Shown: in pieces, positions 42,081-51,798 of the stretch
How the letters are laid out: each line of letters starts with the position of its first letter
How positions within the stretch are numbered: the stretch's first letter is position 1
Source of the DNA: Wansuia hejianensis
GTDB taxonomy: Bacteria > Bacillota > Clostridia > Lachnospirales > Lachnospiraceae
DNA: 64,000 bases
Direction: 5' to 3'
NCBI RefSeq assembly: GCF_014337215.1
Contig: NZ_CP060635.1
Span: 943,501 to 1,007,500 of the forward strand
The notes under the pieces: model-generated
Seen by the model: only the letters and a program-made list of their open reading frames with translations
Databases searched by the model: none
What the model was told of the DNA's origin: nothing
Position numbers and translations under genes: made by a program

Positions 42081-42175
42081 TGACTTTTGGTCAAAATTCT
42101 ACGGATGTGTTATTGACTAAAGGTCATTTTTGCGCTACTATAAAAATGACTAATGGTCATATTTGGAATGACCAT
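42081..42175. promoter_or_regulatory. Three operators spaced exactly 33 bases, plus a half-site
   Basis: TGACTTTTGGTCA at 42081-42093, TGACTAAAGGTCA at 42114-42126, TGACTAATGGTCA at 42147-42159, and a half-site TGACCAT at 42169. Start-to-start distance is 33 and 33 bases, about three helical turns, then 22 to the half-site, so all would face one side of the helix. The TGAC-N5-GTCA form resembles TetR-family sites. The second overlaps the -35 and the third lies over the predicted transcription start of the MMPL gene. Confidence 0.8.
42113..42141 (+). promoter_or_regulatory. Promoter of the MMPL transporter gene
   Basis: TTGACT (42113-42118), a 17-base spacer and TACTAT (42136-42141). It is embedded among the TGAC-N5-GTCA operators. 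Confidence 0.6.
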
Positions 42176-42207
42176 ATAAAAAATGAAGAAAAGAGGAAGG
42201 AAGCAAA

Positions 42208-44277
42208 ATGGAAAAACTGGGAAGGCAAATTGTAAAATTCCGGATTCCTATTTTCATTATCAGCATATTACTGCTGATACCTGCGGTTTTTGGGTACATA
42301 AACACCCGTGTCAATTATGATGTGCTGTATTATCTGCCGGATGATATTGAGACAATGAAGGGGCAGAATATCCTGATGGATGAATTCGGGACTGGAGCGT
42401 ATTCCATGTTCGTCTGCGAGGGAATGAACAACAAAGACGTAGCTGCCCTGAAAGAGAAGATAGAAGCTGTAGAGCATGTGTCCCAGGTCGTATGGTATGA
42501 CAGCTTTATGGACCTCAGCATCCCCATGGAAATGCTGCCGGAAGAGATACGAACGGCGTTTAACTCTGAGAATTCCACCATGATGTTTATCATCTTTGAT
42601 TCCACGACTTCGTCCGACGAGACAATGGACGCCATAAACGCGATCCGCCGCCTGGCAGATAAACAGTGCTTCTTAAGCGGAATGTCAGCGATTGTCACTG
42701 ACACAAGGAATCTGGCCGAGTCAGAGGTTACAATTTATGTGGTGATCGCAGTCATCCTCTCATCCATTGTCCTGGCCCTGACGATGGGGTCCTATCTGAT
42801 TCCTGTACTGTTTCTTCTCAGTATCGGAATGGCAATCCTGTACAATATGGGAACCAACCTGTTCCTGGGAGAAATCTCTTATATCACTAAAGCACTGAGT
42901 GCAGTGCTGCAGCTGGGTGTGACGATGGACTACTCCATATTCCTGTGGCACAGCTACCAGGAACAACAGTCGTTCTATCCCGAAAACCACAAAGAAGCTA
43001 TGGCGCAGGCCATCGCCGCTACGGTAAAGTCCGTGGTCGCCAGCTCTGTCACCACAATTGCCGGATTCATTGCACTCTGCTTTATGAGCTTTACCCTGGG
43101 GCTGGATCTGGGGATTGTGATGACAAAGGGCGTGATATTCGGCGTACTCTGCTGTGTGACAATCCTTCCGTCCATGATTATGATCTTTGACCGTGCGCTG
43201 GAAAAATCAAAGCACCGGCAGTTGATCCCCGATTTCCCCAGAGCTTCCGGTTTCGTGGTGAAGCATCATAAAGTATTTGCCGTATTATTCGTGGTACTGT
43301 TTATCCCCTTCGCCTATTTTCAGGCAAACACAGATGTGTACTACAATCTGGATTCTTCACTCCCGGAAGATCTGGAAAGTATCGTGGCAAATACAAAGCT
43401 CCAGGAGGAATATCATATGGGCGCCGCCCACATGATACTTCTGGACCAGAATATATCCGATAAGGGAAAATACGAGATGATTGATGAGATGGAGCAGGTG
43501 GACGGCGTAAAACAGGTACTGGGCCTGGAAAGTATCATAGGCCCTGCCTTTCCGCAGAGCATGATACCCCCGGATATCAAAGATATACTGGAAAGCGGCC
43601 AGTATGAGTTGATGCTGATCACCAATGAATACGCCACCGCATCGGATGAAGTCAACCGCCAGATAGAGGATCTGAATCAGGTGCTGAAAAAGTATGATCC
43701 CACAGGAATGCTGGTAGGCGAGGCCCCCTGTACCAAGGATCTGATTGATATTACGGCACATGATTTTAAAGTAGTGAGCGCAATCTCCATACTGGCCGTA
43801 TTCTTCATCATTGCGCTCTCCTTCAAATCCATCTCCCTGCCGGTTATCCTGGTCATGGTGATAGAAGGCGCCATTTTCATCAATATGGGAATCCCCTATC
43901 TGACAGGAGCAAAGCTCCCGTTCATCGCGTCTATCGTAATAGGGACAATACAGCTGGGAGCTACTGTCGACTACGCGATCTTAATGACCAGCCGTTATGA
44001 AAAAGAACGCGGCTCCGGAAAGAACAAAAAAGAATCCATCCAGATCGCCCACAGCTCCAGCATGCGCTCCATCATGGTATCCGCCTTCAGCTTCTTCGCG
44101 GCAACCTTCGGGGTGGGGATGTATTCAAAGATCGATATGATCAGCTCCCTGTGCCTGTTGATGGCAAGAGGCGCGCTGATCAGCATGTGTGCGGTATTGC
44201 TATTCCTGCCGGCAATGTTCTGGATATTCGACGGGATAATATGCAGAACTAGCCTGAATTTCAAAATTCAAAAATAA
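42208..44277 (+). CDS. MMPL/RND family transporter
   Basis: A 689-residue membrane protein with the duplicated RND plan: helix 1 (about 10-30), an extracytoplasmic loop (about 35-170), five helices (about 172-330), then the same again (helix at about 355, loop 375-530, helices 532-680). Each half has the motif with an acidic residue in helix 4: GVTMDYSIFLWHSY and GATVDYAILMTSRY. MMPL proteins export lipids or hydrophobic compounds using the proton gradient. RBS GAGGAAGG. The upstream operators suggest induction by a TetR-type regulator, whose gene is not adjacent. Confidence 0.92.
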   Translation: MEKLGRQIVKFRIPIFIISILLLIPAVFGYINTRVNYDVLYYLPDDIETMKGQNILMDEFGTGAYSMFVCEGMNNKDVAALKEKIEAVEHVSQVVWYDSFMDLSIPMEMLPEEIRTAFNSENSTMMFIIFDSTTSSDETMDAINAIRRLADKQCFLSGMSAIVTDTRNLAESEVTIYVVIAVILSSIVLALTMGSYLIPVLFLLSIGMAILYNMGTNLFLGEISYITKALSAVLQLGVTMDYSIFLWHSYQEQQSFYPENHKEAMAQAIAATVKSVVASSVTTIAGFIALCFMSFTLGLDLGIVMTKGVIFGVLCCVTILPSMIMIFDRALEKSKHRQLIPDFPRASGFVVKHHKVFAVLFVVLFIPFAYFQANTDVYYNLDSSLPEDLESIVANTKLQEEYHMGAAHMILLDQNISDKGKYEMIDEMEQVDGVKQVLGLESIIGPAFPQSMIPPDIKDILESGQYELMLITNEYATASDEVNRQIEDLNQVLKKYDPTGMLVGEAPCTKDLIDITAHDFKVVSAISILAVFFIIALSFKSISLPVILVMVIEGAIFINMGIPYLTGAKLPFIASIVIGTIQLGATVDYAILMTSRYEKERGSGKNKKESIQIAHSSSMRSIMVSAFSFFAATFGVGMYSKIDMISSLCLLMARGALISMCAVLLFLPAMFWIFDGIICRTSLNFKIQK

Positions 44278-44281
44278 ATAT

Positions 44282-44337
44282 CCCCTCACCGCCCAATCGG
44301 AAGTAAATTTGACTTTGGCAGGTTATTGAGGTAGAGT
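44282..44337 (+). promoter_or_regulatory. Short interspersed repeat copy and weak promoter before the amidohydrolase gene
   Basis: 44282-44307 matches 658-683 at 23 of 26 bases. TTGACT (44309-44314), a 17-base spacer and TAGAGT (44332-44337) follow; the -10 box is poor. Confidence 0.45.
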
Positions 44338-44372
44338 TGTCTTAAAAGAAAGCCAGACGGAGGGTTGTGAAT

Positions 44373-45398
44373 ATGGGTGAGTTTTGCGGGCTGGATTTTT
44401 GGGCAGATGAGACAGACAGGCGGATGAGGGCGCGGCTGGGGAATTTTGTTCCGGAGCGGGTGTTTGACGCTCATCTGCATATTTACGATTGTTCGCTCAT
44501 GCCGAATGCCGGTCAGGAGGGGTCTGCTTTTTACAGGGCCGGACGGGTGTTTGGGGGACGGGAAGGGCTGGCGCTGGCAGGAACTGTGCTGGGAAACAGA
44601 GTCAGGCTGAACGCTAATTTTGTTTTGATGCCGGACGCTGCTATGGCGGATCTGTCAAATGGGCTGAGGGATGCAGCGACGCAGTTTCTGGCGAAGGAAC
44701 TGGCCATTTTTCCAGAGTGCAGCGGGGAAGTAGTGGTTGTGCCGCAGGATACGGCGGAAACCATCGAAGCACAGCTCGTTCATCCACGGATCAGAGGCCT
44801 TAAGTGTTATCATACGCTGGCACAGGGGCGCCGGCACACGATGGATGCGCCGGTCTGGGAGTATCTTCCGGAGGGGGCCTGGGAGGCGGCGGAACGGAAC
44901 AGGCTCGCCATAACACTGCATCTGGTGAAAGATGAGGCTCTGTCCGATCCGGATAATGCATCTTATCTGTTGGAGAAGTGCCGCCAATATCCCCATGCAT
45001 CCCTGATCCTGGCCCACTGCGGCCGCGGATTTGCAGCCTGGACGGTGATGGACAGTGTGGCTGCGTTCCGGGAAATCCCGAATGTCTGGTTTGACCTGGC
45101 GGCGGTGTGCGAGCCTGCGCCGATTTTCACGGTCATTCAAGTGATGGGAGCAGAACGTGTGCTGTGGGGCAGCGACGCCCCCGTATCCGGACTGCGCGGC
45201 CGGTGTGTATCGGTTGGACGGGAATTCGTCTGGCTGGATCAGTCCGCCTGCCCGGGAATCCAGACGGCGCTGGTGGGAACAGAAGCTCTGTCGGCTTTTT
45301 ATGATGCGGCGAATATGCTTGGACTGACGGAGGGAGAGATCAAAAACATCTTTTACGGCAACGCGCGGCGATTGTTTTTTCTGGACAAAGACGAATAA
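44373..45398 (+). CDS. Amidohydrolase family protein (COG2159-like)
   Basis: A 341-residue TIM-barrel metal hydrolase. Metal-ligand motifs are visible: FDAHLHIYD (HxH), ITLHLVKD, LAHCGRG and WGSDAP. The family includes decarboxylases and hydrolases of aromatic and lactone substrates; the substrate here is unknown. ATG at 44373 is 8 bases after CGGAGGG; a GTG at 44367 is too close. It probably has its own transcript with a terminator at 45406. Confidence 0.85.
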   Translation: MGEFCGLDFWADETDRRMRARLGNFVPERVFDAHLHIYDCSLMPNAGQEGSAFYRAGRVFGGREGLALAGTVLGNRVRLNANFVLMPDAAMADLSNGLRDAATQFLAKELAIFPECSGEVVVVPQDTAETIEAQLVHPRIRGLKCYHTLAQGRRHTMDAPVWEYLPEGAWEAAERNRLAITLHLVKDEALSDPDNASYLLEKCRQYPHASLILAHCGRGFAAWTVMDSVAAFREIPNVWFDLAAVCEPAPIFTVIQVMGAERVLWGSDAPVSGLRGRCVSVGREFVWLDQSACPGIQTALVGTEALSAFYDAANMLGLTEGEIKNIFYGNARRLFFLDKDE

Positions 45399-45405
45399 AT
45401 CAGTT

Positions 45406-45466
45406 AAAATGCATAGTAGTGAAACCGTAACCCCAAAAGATTTCTTCTGGGGTTGCATTTTGTGTT
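45406..45466 (+). terminator. Terminator between the amidohydrolase gene and miaB
   Basis: Outer arms AAAATGCA (45406-45413) and TGCATTTT (45454-45461), inner arms AACCCCA (45429-45435) and TGGGGTT (45448-45454); TTTTGTGTTT follows. Confidence 0.75.
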
Positions 45467-45486
45467 TAAAAGAAAGGAAAACCTAC

Positions 45487-46932
45487 ATGTTCAATGAAAT
45501 TAATCTGGATGAAATAGATCTCACGGAATCCCCGCCGTCGGAAGAGCCGCGCCGCCAATATTACTTCATGGCCAAATGCCGGGAGCTGGTCAGGAAGAAA
45601 AAGGAAGAGCTGGGCCGCCCTTTAAGCTTTTGTATCGAAACCTTTGGCTGTCAGATGAATGCCAGGGATTCCGAGAAGCTCCGGGGGATATTGGAAGAAA
45701 TCGGTTACATAAAAAGCGACAGTGAATCGTCTGATTTTGTAATTTATAACACATGTACGGTCCGGGAGAATGCCAATCTCCGGGTATATGGCAGGCTGGG
45801 CTATCTCCATGCCCTGAAAAAGAAAAATCCCCACATGATGATCGGGCTCTGCGGCTGCATGATGCAGGAGCCGGAGGTGGTGGAAAAGCTGAAAAAGAGC
45901 TACCGTTTTGTAAACCTGATCTTTGGCACCCACAATATATACAAGCTGGCAGAGCTGGTCACGGAGGCGCTGGAGCAGGACGGAATGATCGTAGACATCT
46001 GGAAGGATACGGACCAGATCGTGGAGAATCTTCCGATTGACCGGAAGTATCCTTTTAAGTCGGGTGTCAATATCATGTTTGGCTGCAATAATTTCTGCAG
46101 CTATTGTATTGTACCCTACGTCCGGGGACGGGAGCGGAGCCGGCTTCCGGAAGAGATTCTGGAAGAGATCCGCAGGCTGGTGGACGACGGTGTGAAGGAA
46201 ATCATGCTTTTGGGACAGAACGTTAATTCTTACGGCCGGAACCTGGCGCAGCCGTTGAGCTTTGCGGAGCTGCTGGAGCAGGCTGCCGGCATTGACGGGC
46301 TGGAACGCATCCGTTTCATGACCTCCCATCCCAAGGATTTATCAGAGGAACTGATCGAAGTTATGAGCAGATACCCTAAAATATGCCCCCACTTGCATCT
46401 CCCCGTACAGTCCGGCAGCACAGAGATTCTCAGACAGATGAACCGCCGTTATACCAAAGAATCCTATCTTGCCCTGGTTGACCGCATTCGGGCCTCCATA
46501 CCGGACATCTCCCTGACGACAGATATTATTGTGGGTTTTCCGGGGGAGACGGAAGAGGATTTTATGGAAACGATGGATGTGGTGGAAAAGGTCCGTTATG
46601 ACAGCGCCTTTACGTTTATTTACTCCAAACGGACCGGTACTCCTGCGGCGGCGATGGACAACCAGATACCGGAAGAAGTGGTAAAAGACCGGTTTGACCG
46701 CCTGCTGGCCAGAGTACAGGAGATCGCCAGAGAGCAGTCCTCACGCTTCGAGGGGCGAACCATGGACGTGCTGGTCGAAGCTGTCAATGAGCAGGATTCT
46801 TCCCTTGTAACCGGACGGCTGGCTAATAATCTGGTGGTCCATTTCCCGGGAGACGCCTCAATGATCGGAACGATTCTACCGGTTCATCTGGACTGCTGTA
46901 AGGGATTCTATTATATCGGAAGTACAGTCTGA
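45487..46932 (+). CDS. miaB: tRNA-2-methylthio-N6-dimethylallyladenosine synthase
   Basis: A 481-residue radical-SAM methylthiotransferase acting on A37 of tRNA, after MiaA has prenylated it (miaA lies 4 genes' length downstream). Domains: N-terminal UPF0004 with three cluster cysteines (ETFGCQMN, NTCTVRE, GLCGCM), radical SAM CxxxCxxC (FGCNNFCSYCIVPYVRGRE) and a C-terminal TRAM domain (GRTMDVLVEAVNE...LVVHFPGD). ATG at 45487 after AAAGGAAA; the longer in-frame start lies in the terminator. Confidence 0.95.
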   Translation: MFNEINLDEIDLTESPPSEEPRRQYYFMAKCRELVRKKKEELGRPLSFCIETFGCQMNARDSEKLRGILEEIGYIKSDSESSDFVIYNTCTVRENANLRVYGRLGYLHALKKKNPHMMIGLCGCMMQEPEVVEKLKKSYRFVNLIFGTHNIYKLAELVTEALEQDGMIVDIWKDTDQIVENLPIDRKYPFKSGVNIMFGCNNFCSYCIVPYVRGRERSRLPEEILEEIRRLVDDGVKEIMLLGQNVNSYGRNLAQPLSFAELLEQAAGIDGLERIRFMTSHPKDLSEELIEVMSRYPKICPHLHLPVQSGSTEILRQMNRRYTKESYLALVDRIRASIPDISLTTDIIVGFPGETEEDFMETMDVVEKVRYDSAFTFIYSKRTGTPAAAMDNQIPEEVVKDRFDRLLARVQEIAREQSSRFEGRTMDVLVEAVNEQDSSLVTGRLANNLVVHFPGDASMIGTILPVHLDCCKGFYYIGSTV

Positions 46933-46986
46933 AGCCGGGAGGCGGGACTGCTACCAACAGCGAATTTACAGAAAGAGGATAAATAC

Positions 46987-49626
46987 GTGGCACTTTCACC
47001 AATGATGCAGCACTATGTTGCGACTAAAAAAGAGTATCCGGACTGTATTTTATTTTACCGCCTGGGCGACTTCTATGAAATGTTTTTCGAGGATGCGGTG
47101 ACGGTTTCCAGGGAACTGGAGCTGACCCTGACCGGAAAGGACTGCGGCCTGGAGGAGCGCGCTCCCATGTGCGGGATTCCCTATCACGCGGCGGAGACCT
47201 ACATCAATCGCCTGATTGAGCGCGGGCACAAGGTAGCCATCTGTGAGCAGGTGGAGGACCCGAAGCTGGCAAAGGGCATGGTGAAGCGGGAGGTCATCCG
47301 CGTGGTAACTCCAGGCACTGTTCTGGACATTCAGGGGCTGGATGAAACAAAGAATAACTATATTATGTGTATTGTCTGCACAGCAGACCGGTTTGGAATT
47401 TCATTAGCTGACATAACCACCGGCCAGTGTCTGGTGACTGAGGTGGATAAGGAGCGGAAGCTTCTGGACGAAATCTACAAGTTCATGCCTGCGGAAATCA
47501 TCTGCAACCACGCGTTCCTGGTCTGCGGGGCTGATATTAATGACCTGCGGGAGCGTCTTCACATTACGGTATACGGGCTGGAGGACTGGTACTTTGATGA
47601 CAGCACCTGCCGGAAGACGCTGGAAAAGCATTTTCACTGTAAAACGCTGAAGGGGCTGGGGCTGGACGATTTCAGCTGCGGGACGATCGCCGCGGGGGCT
47701 CTGTTCCAGTATCTCTATGAGACACAGAAGTCCAATATGGGGCAGATGACCAGCATCACCCCATATTTTTCTGACAGATTCATGCTGCTGGACAGCTCTA
47801 CCAGAAGGAATCTGGAGCTGGTGGAGACGCTGCGGGAGAAGCAGAAGCGGGGTTCGCTCCTGTGGGTGCTGGATAAGACTAAGACGGCCATGGGCGCCCG
47901 AATGCTGCGCAGCTTCGTGGAACAGCCGCTCATCGACCAGGAGGAGATAGACCGCCGTCTGGAGGCGGTGGAAGAGCTGAACGGCCAGCCCATGATCCGC
48001 GACGAAATCCGGGAATACCTTCAGCCGGTCTACGATCTGGAACGGCTCGTCAGCCGGATCACCTACCAGTCCGCCAATCCGCGGGATCTGGTGGCATTTA
48101 AGACATCCCTTCAGATGCTCCCCTATATCAAACAGCTTTTGAATTCCTTCCAGGGATCTCTGCTGCAAAAGGTCCAGGAGGATCTGGATTCACTGGAGGA
48201 TCTCTATCAGCTGGTGGAAGAGTCCATCATCGACGATCCGCCTCTGGCCATGAAAGAGGGCGGGATTTTGAAAGACGGCTATCACGAGATGGTCGACCAT
48301 TTCCGGGAAGCCAAGAATAAAGGAAAACAGTGGCTCAGCGAGCTGGAGAGTGAAGAGCGTGAAAAGACAGGGATCCGAAACCTGAAGGTGAAGTACAATA
48401 AGGTATTCGGATATTATCTGGAGGTCACAAATTCCTTCAAAAATCTCGTTCCTGCGCATTACACCAGGAAGCAGACGCTGGCAAACGCGGAGCGCTATAC
48501 AACAGACCGTCTGAAGGAGCTGGAAGAAGAGATTCTGGGGGCGGAAGACAAACTGTCCTCACTGGAATATGAGCTGTTCTGTACGGTCAGGGATACAATT
48601 GCGGGAGAGGTGGTCCGGATACAGAAGACGGCGCGGGCCATTGCCGCCCTGGATGTGTTCGCATCCTTTTCCTGCGTGGCGCAGAAAAACCGTTTTGTGC
48701 GTCCGAAGCTGAATCAGAAGGGGAAAATTGACATCCATGACGGCCGTCATCCGGTAGTCGAACAGATGATTCCCAATGATATGTTCATCGCCAATGATAC
48801 CTATCTGGACAATGGAGATCACCGTATTTCCGTGATAACCGGACCCAATATGGCAGGAAAATCTACTTATATGCGTCAGACGGCGCTGATCGTCCTGATG
48901 GCGCAGATCGGTTCCTTTGTCCCGGCAGCATCTGCGAATATCGGAATCGTGGACCGGATCTTTACCAGGGTCGGCGCTTCCGACGATCTGGCCAGCGGAC
49001 AGAGCACCTTTATGGTGGAGATGACCGAGGTGGCCAACATCCTCAGGAATGCCACTTCCGACAGCCTTCTGATCCTGGATGAGATCGGAAGGGGTACCAG
49101 CACCTTTGACGGGCTTTCCATCGCCTGGGCAGTCATCGAACATATCGCAGACACTCGCATTCTGGGGGCAAAGACACTGTTCGCAACCCATTATCACGAA
49201 CTGACAGAGCTGGAAGGCAAGCTGCCGGGGGTACATAATTACTGCATCGCCGTGAAGGAAAAGGGCGACGATATCGTATTCCTGAGAAAAATCGTACAGG
49301 GCGGGGCAGACAAAAGCTATGGAATCCAGGTGGCCCGCCTGGCGGGAGTCCCTGAATCCGTACTTGCCAGGGCCAAGGAACTGGTAGCCGAGCTCACAGA
49401 CGCGGATATCACCGCAACGGTGAAGGATCTGGCCGGGCTGAAGAAGCCAAAGTCGAAGAGCGCCCACTATGATGAAGTGGATATGACGCAGATGTCCCTG
49501 TTCGATACGGTTAAGGACAATGATATCATCGATGAGCTGAAAGACATGGACATTTCTAATATGACGCCTCTGGATGCGCTGAACACACTCTACCGGCTAC
49601 AGAACAAGATCAAGAACCGGTGGTAA
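46987..49626 (+). CDS. mutS: DNA mismatch repair protein MutS
   Basis: An 879-residue mismatch sensor and ATPase. The mismatch-contact Phe-x-Glu is in FYRLGDFYEMFFEDA (about 20-35); lever and clamp domains follow; Walker A GPNMAGKST is at about 619-627, with ILDEIGRGTSTFDG and TLFATHYHELTEL after it. GTG start at 46987 with AGAAAGAGGAT upstream. It stands directly before mutL. Confidence 0.97.
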   Translation: MALSPMMQHYVATKKEYPDCILFYRLGDFYEMFFEDAVTVSRELELTLTGKDCGLEERAPMCGIPYHAAETYINRLIERGHKVAICEQVEDPKLAKGMVKREVIRVVTPGTVLDIQGLDETKNNYIMCIVCTADRFGISLADITTGQCLVTEVDKERKLLDEIYKFMPAEIICNHAFLVCGADINDLRERLHITVYGLEDWYFDDSTCRKTLEKHFHCKTLKGLGLDDFSCGTIAAGALFQYLYETQKSNMGQMTSITPYFSDRFMLLDSSTRRNLELVETLREKQKRGSLLWVLDKTKTAMGARMLRSFVEQPLIDQEEIDRRLEAVEELNGQPMIRDEIREYLQPVYDLERLVSRITYQSANPRDLVAFKTSLQMLPYIKQLLNSFQGSLLQKVQEDLDSLEDLYQLVEESIIDDPPLAMKEGGILKDGYHEMVDHFREAKNKGKQWLSELESEEREKTGIRNLKVKYNKVFGYYLEVTNSFKNLVPAHYTRKQTLANAERYTTDRLKELEEEILGAEDKLSSLEYELFCTVRDTIAGEVVRIQKTARAIAALDVFASFSCVAQKNRFVRPKLNQKGKIDIHDGRHPVVEQMIPNDMFIANDTYLDNGDHRISVITGPNMAGKSTYMRQTALIVLMAQIGSFVPAASANIGIVDRIFTRVGASDDLASGQSTFMVEMTEVANILRNATSDSLLILDEIGRGTSTFDGLSIAWAVIEHIADTRILGAKTLFATHYHELTELEGKLPGVHNYCIAVKEKGDDIVFLRKIVQGGADKSYGIQVARLAGVPESVLARAKELVAELTDADITATVKDLAGLKKPKSKSAHYDEVDMTQMSLFDTVKDNDIIDELKDMDISNMTPLDALNTLYRLQNKIKNRW

Positions 49627-49659
49627 AGGGCCGCAGAGATTGGGTCACTGGAGGAAGCT

Positions 49660-51789
49660 ATGAGAGCGATAGAAATACTGGATCAGAAAACGATAGACAA
49701 AATTGCCGCCGGGGAAGTGGTCGAGCGTCCCGCTTCGGTGGTCAAGGAGCTGGTGGAAAATGCCATTGACGCCAGAGCAACGGCAATTACGGTAGAGATC
49801 AAGGAAGGTGGAATATCCTTCATACGGATCACGGATAACGGGTGCGGAATCACGAAGGATCAGGTCCGTCTGGCATTTCTGCGCCATGCAACCAGCAAGA
49901 TCCGGAATGTGGAGGACCTGGTGCAGATCGCATCCCTGGGGTTCAGGGGCGAGGCTCTGTCCAGCATTTCGGCCGTCTCACAGGTGGAGCTCATCACCAA
50001 GACCCCTGAATCATTGACCGGAGTCCGCTACTGCATAGAAGGCGGTACAGAGAAAGAGCTGGAGGAAATCGGCGCCCCTTCCGGCACCACATTTCTGGTC
50101 CATCACCTGTTCTACAATACCCCGGCGAGGGCTAAGTTCCTGAAATCCGCCACGGCAGAAGGGAACAGTGTCAGCACCGTCGTTGAACAGCTGGCGCTGT
50201 CTCATCCGGAAATTTCTTTTAAGTACATCCAGAATGGACAGAATAAACTGTACACCAGCGGCAACGGGAATCTGAAGGAAATCGTCTACCAGATTTACGG
50301 AAGAGATCTGACCCGGGAATTGATCGCCGTAGAGGCAGAGACGCCGCTCATGAAAATCAGCGGTTTTATAGGCAATCCCTCAGTTGCCAGAGGAAACCGG
50401 AATTTTGAAAATTACTTCGTCAACGGCCGGTATGTGAAAAGCAAACTGCTGGCCCGCGCCATAGAAGACGCCTATCACGGATTCATGATGCAGCACAGAT
50501 ATCCGTTCACCTTGCTGTATCTGGAAATTGACGGGGAAAAGGTGGATGTAAACGTCCATCCTTCAAAAATGGAGCTGCGCTTTTCCAACCAGGAGGAGCT
50601 TTACCATCAGCTCTGCCTGGCGCTGCAGAACGCTCTTCTGGCGAGAGAACGGATACCTGAGGTATCCCTGGAAAAGGAAGAATCTTCCGCTCAAAGAACC
50701 AGACGTGATACGGAGCCAAATCGTGAACAGGCCCCGGAACCCTTTGAACGGATGAGAAGAAACCTTTCGACAGCGGTTCCACAGCTGCCAGGCAGGAGGC
50801 CGGAGCATGTTGCTGTTCCGGACGCCCGTGAGAGCATAAAAGGCGCTGACGGATACCTCCGGAGAGAGCCGGCCGCCCCGGAACCCGGGGCCCTGGCGGA
50901 GACGTCCGCTCTTTACAAAGCCGGGAACAGGATCGCTTCCATTGCCCACGGAGCAGCTGGTGTTCCTGAAGCGTTCAAAGCTTCCGGAACGTCCGGAAAC
51001 TCTGCATTAACTGCTGAGAAAACAGGCGCGTCTGACGGTAGACCGATCAAAGAACCGGCGGCGGCTTCTCCTGCACCTGCGCAGGAAATGTATTCAGCCG
51101 GAAGCACCGGTTCATCTGTAAAGGCCGCTCACGCTGCACCGCACGATGAGTCCGAGGTCCCGGAGGGAAAGCAGATAGAGCTGTTTTCAGACCGGCTGCT
51201 GTCAGCAGAAGCCAGGAAAAACCACCGGATCATCGGGCAGCTATTCGATACCTACTGGCTGGTGGAATATCAGCATTCTCTCTACATCATTGACCAGCAT
51301 GCGGCGCATGAAAAAGTACTATATGAACGTATGATGAAAGAATATCACGAGAAGCAGATCACTTCTCAGATGCTCTGCCCGCCAATGGTAATCAGCTTGT
51401 CCGCCAGGGAACAGGAGCTTCTGAAGCGGTATCTGGAAGATTTCAGGAAATTCGGCTATGAAATTGAGGAATTCGGAGGAAAAGAGTATAAAATCTGCGC
51501 GGTCCCGGCCAACCTTTACCGGGTGAAGGCAGATCAGCTGTTCACAGAGATTCTTGACCGGCTGGAGGAGCTGGGAGAGCAGTCTCCCGATCTGATTCTG
51601 GAACGTTTGGCCTCTATGTCCTGCAAAGCAGCGGTCAAGGGGAATCAATCCTTGTCCAGACAGGAGGCAGAAAGTCTGATTGACGAACTGTTAAGTCTTG
51701 AGAACCCTTATAACTGTCCTCATGGAAGGCCGACGATCATTTCAATGTCCAGATATGAACTGGACAAAAAATTCAAACGGATTTTGTAG
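49660..51789 (+). CDS. mutL: DNA mismatch repair endonuclease MutL
   Basis: A 709-residue protein. N-terminal GHKL ATPase (GEVVERPASVVKELVENAIDA, in two parts; DNGCGI; SLGFRGEAL), a long low-complexity linker (about 335-510), and a C-terminal dimer domain with the endonuclease motif DQHAAHEKVLYE starting at about D545. That motif marks the nicking type found in bacteria lacking MutH. The GGAGG before ATG 49660 is clear. The stop is adjacent to the miaA frame. Confidence 0.96.
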   Translation: MRAIEILDQKTIDKIAAGEVVERPASVVKELVENAIDARATAITVEIKEGGISFIRITDNGCGITKDQVRLAFLRHATSKIRNVEDLVQIASLGFRGEALSSISAVSQVELITKTPESLTGVRYCIEGGTEKELEEIGAPSGTTFLVHHLFYNTPARAKFLKSATAEGNSVSTVVEQLALSHPEISFKYIQNGQNKLYTSGNGNLKEIVYQIYGRDLTRELIAVEAETPLMKISGFIGNPSVARGNRNFENYFVNGRYVKSKLLARAIEDAYHGFMMQHRYPFTLLYLEIDGEKVDVNVHPSKMELRFSNQEELYHQLCLALQNALLARERIPEVSLEKEESSAQRTRRDTEPNREQAPEPFERMRRNLSTAVPQLPGRRPEHVAVPDARESIKGADGYLRREPAAPEPGALAETSALYKAGNRIASIAHGAAGVPEAFKASGTSGNSALTAEKTGASDGRPIKEPAAASPAPAQEMYSAGSTGSSVKAAHAAPHDESEVPEGKQIELFSDRLLSAEARKNHRIIGQLFDTYWLVEYQHSLYIIDQHAAHEKVLYERMMKEYHEKQITSQMLCPPMVISLSAREQELLKRYLEDFRKFGYEIEEFGGKEYKICAVPANLYRVKADQLFTEILDRLEELGEQSPDLILERLASMSCKAAVKGNQSLSRQEAESLIDELLSLENPYNCPHGRPTIISMSRYELDKKFKRIL

Positions 51790-51798
51790 GTGAGAAAT

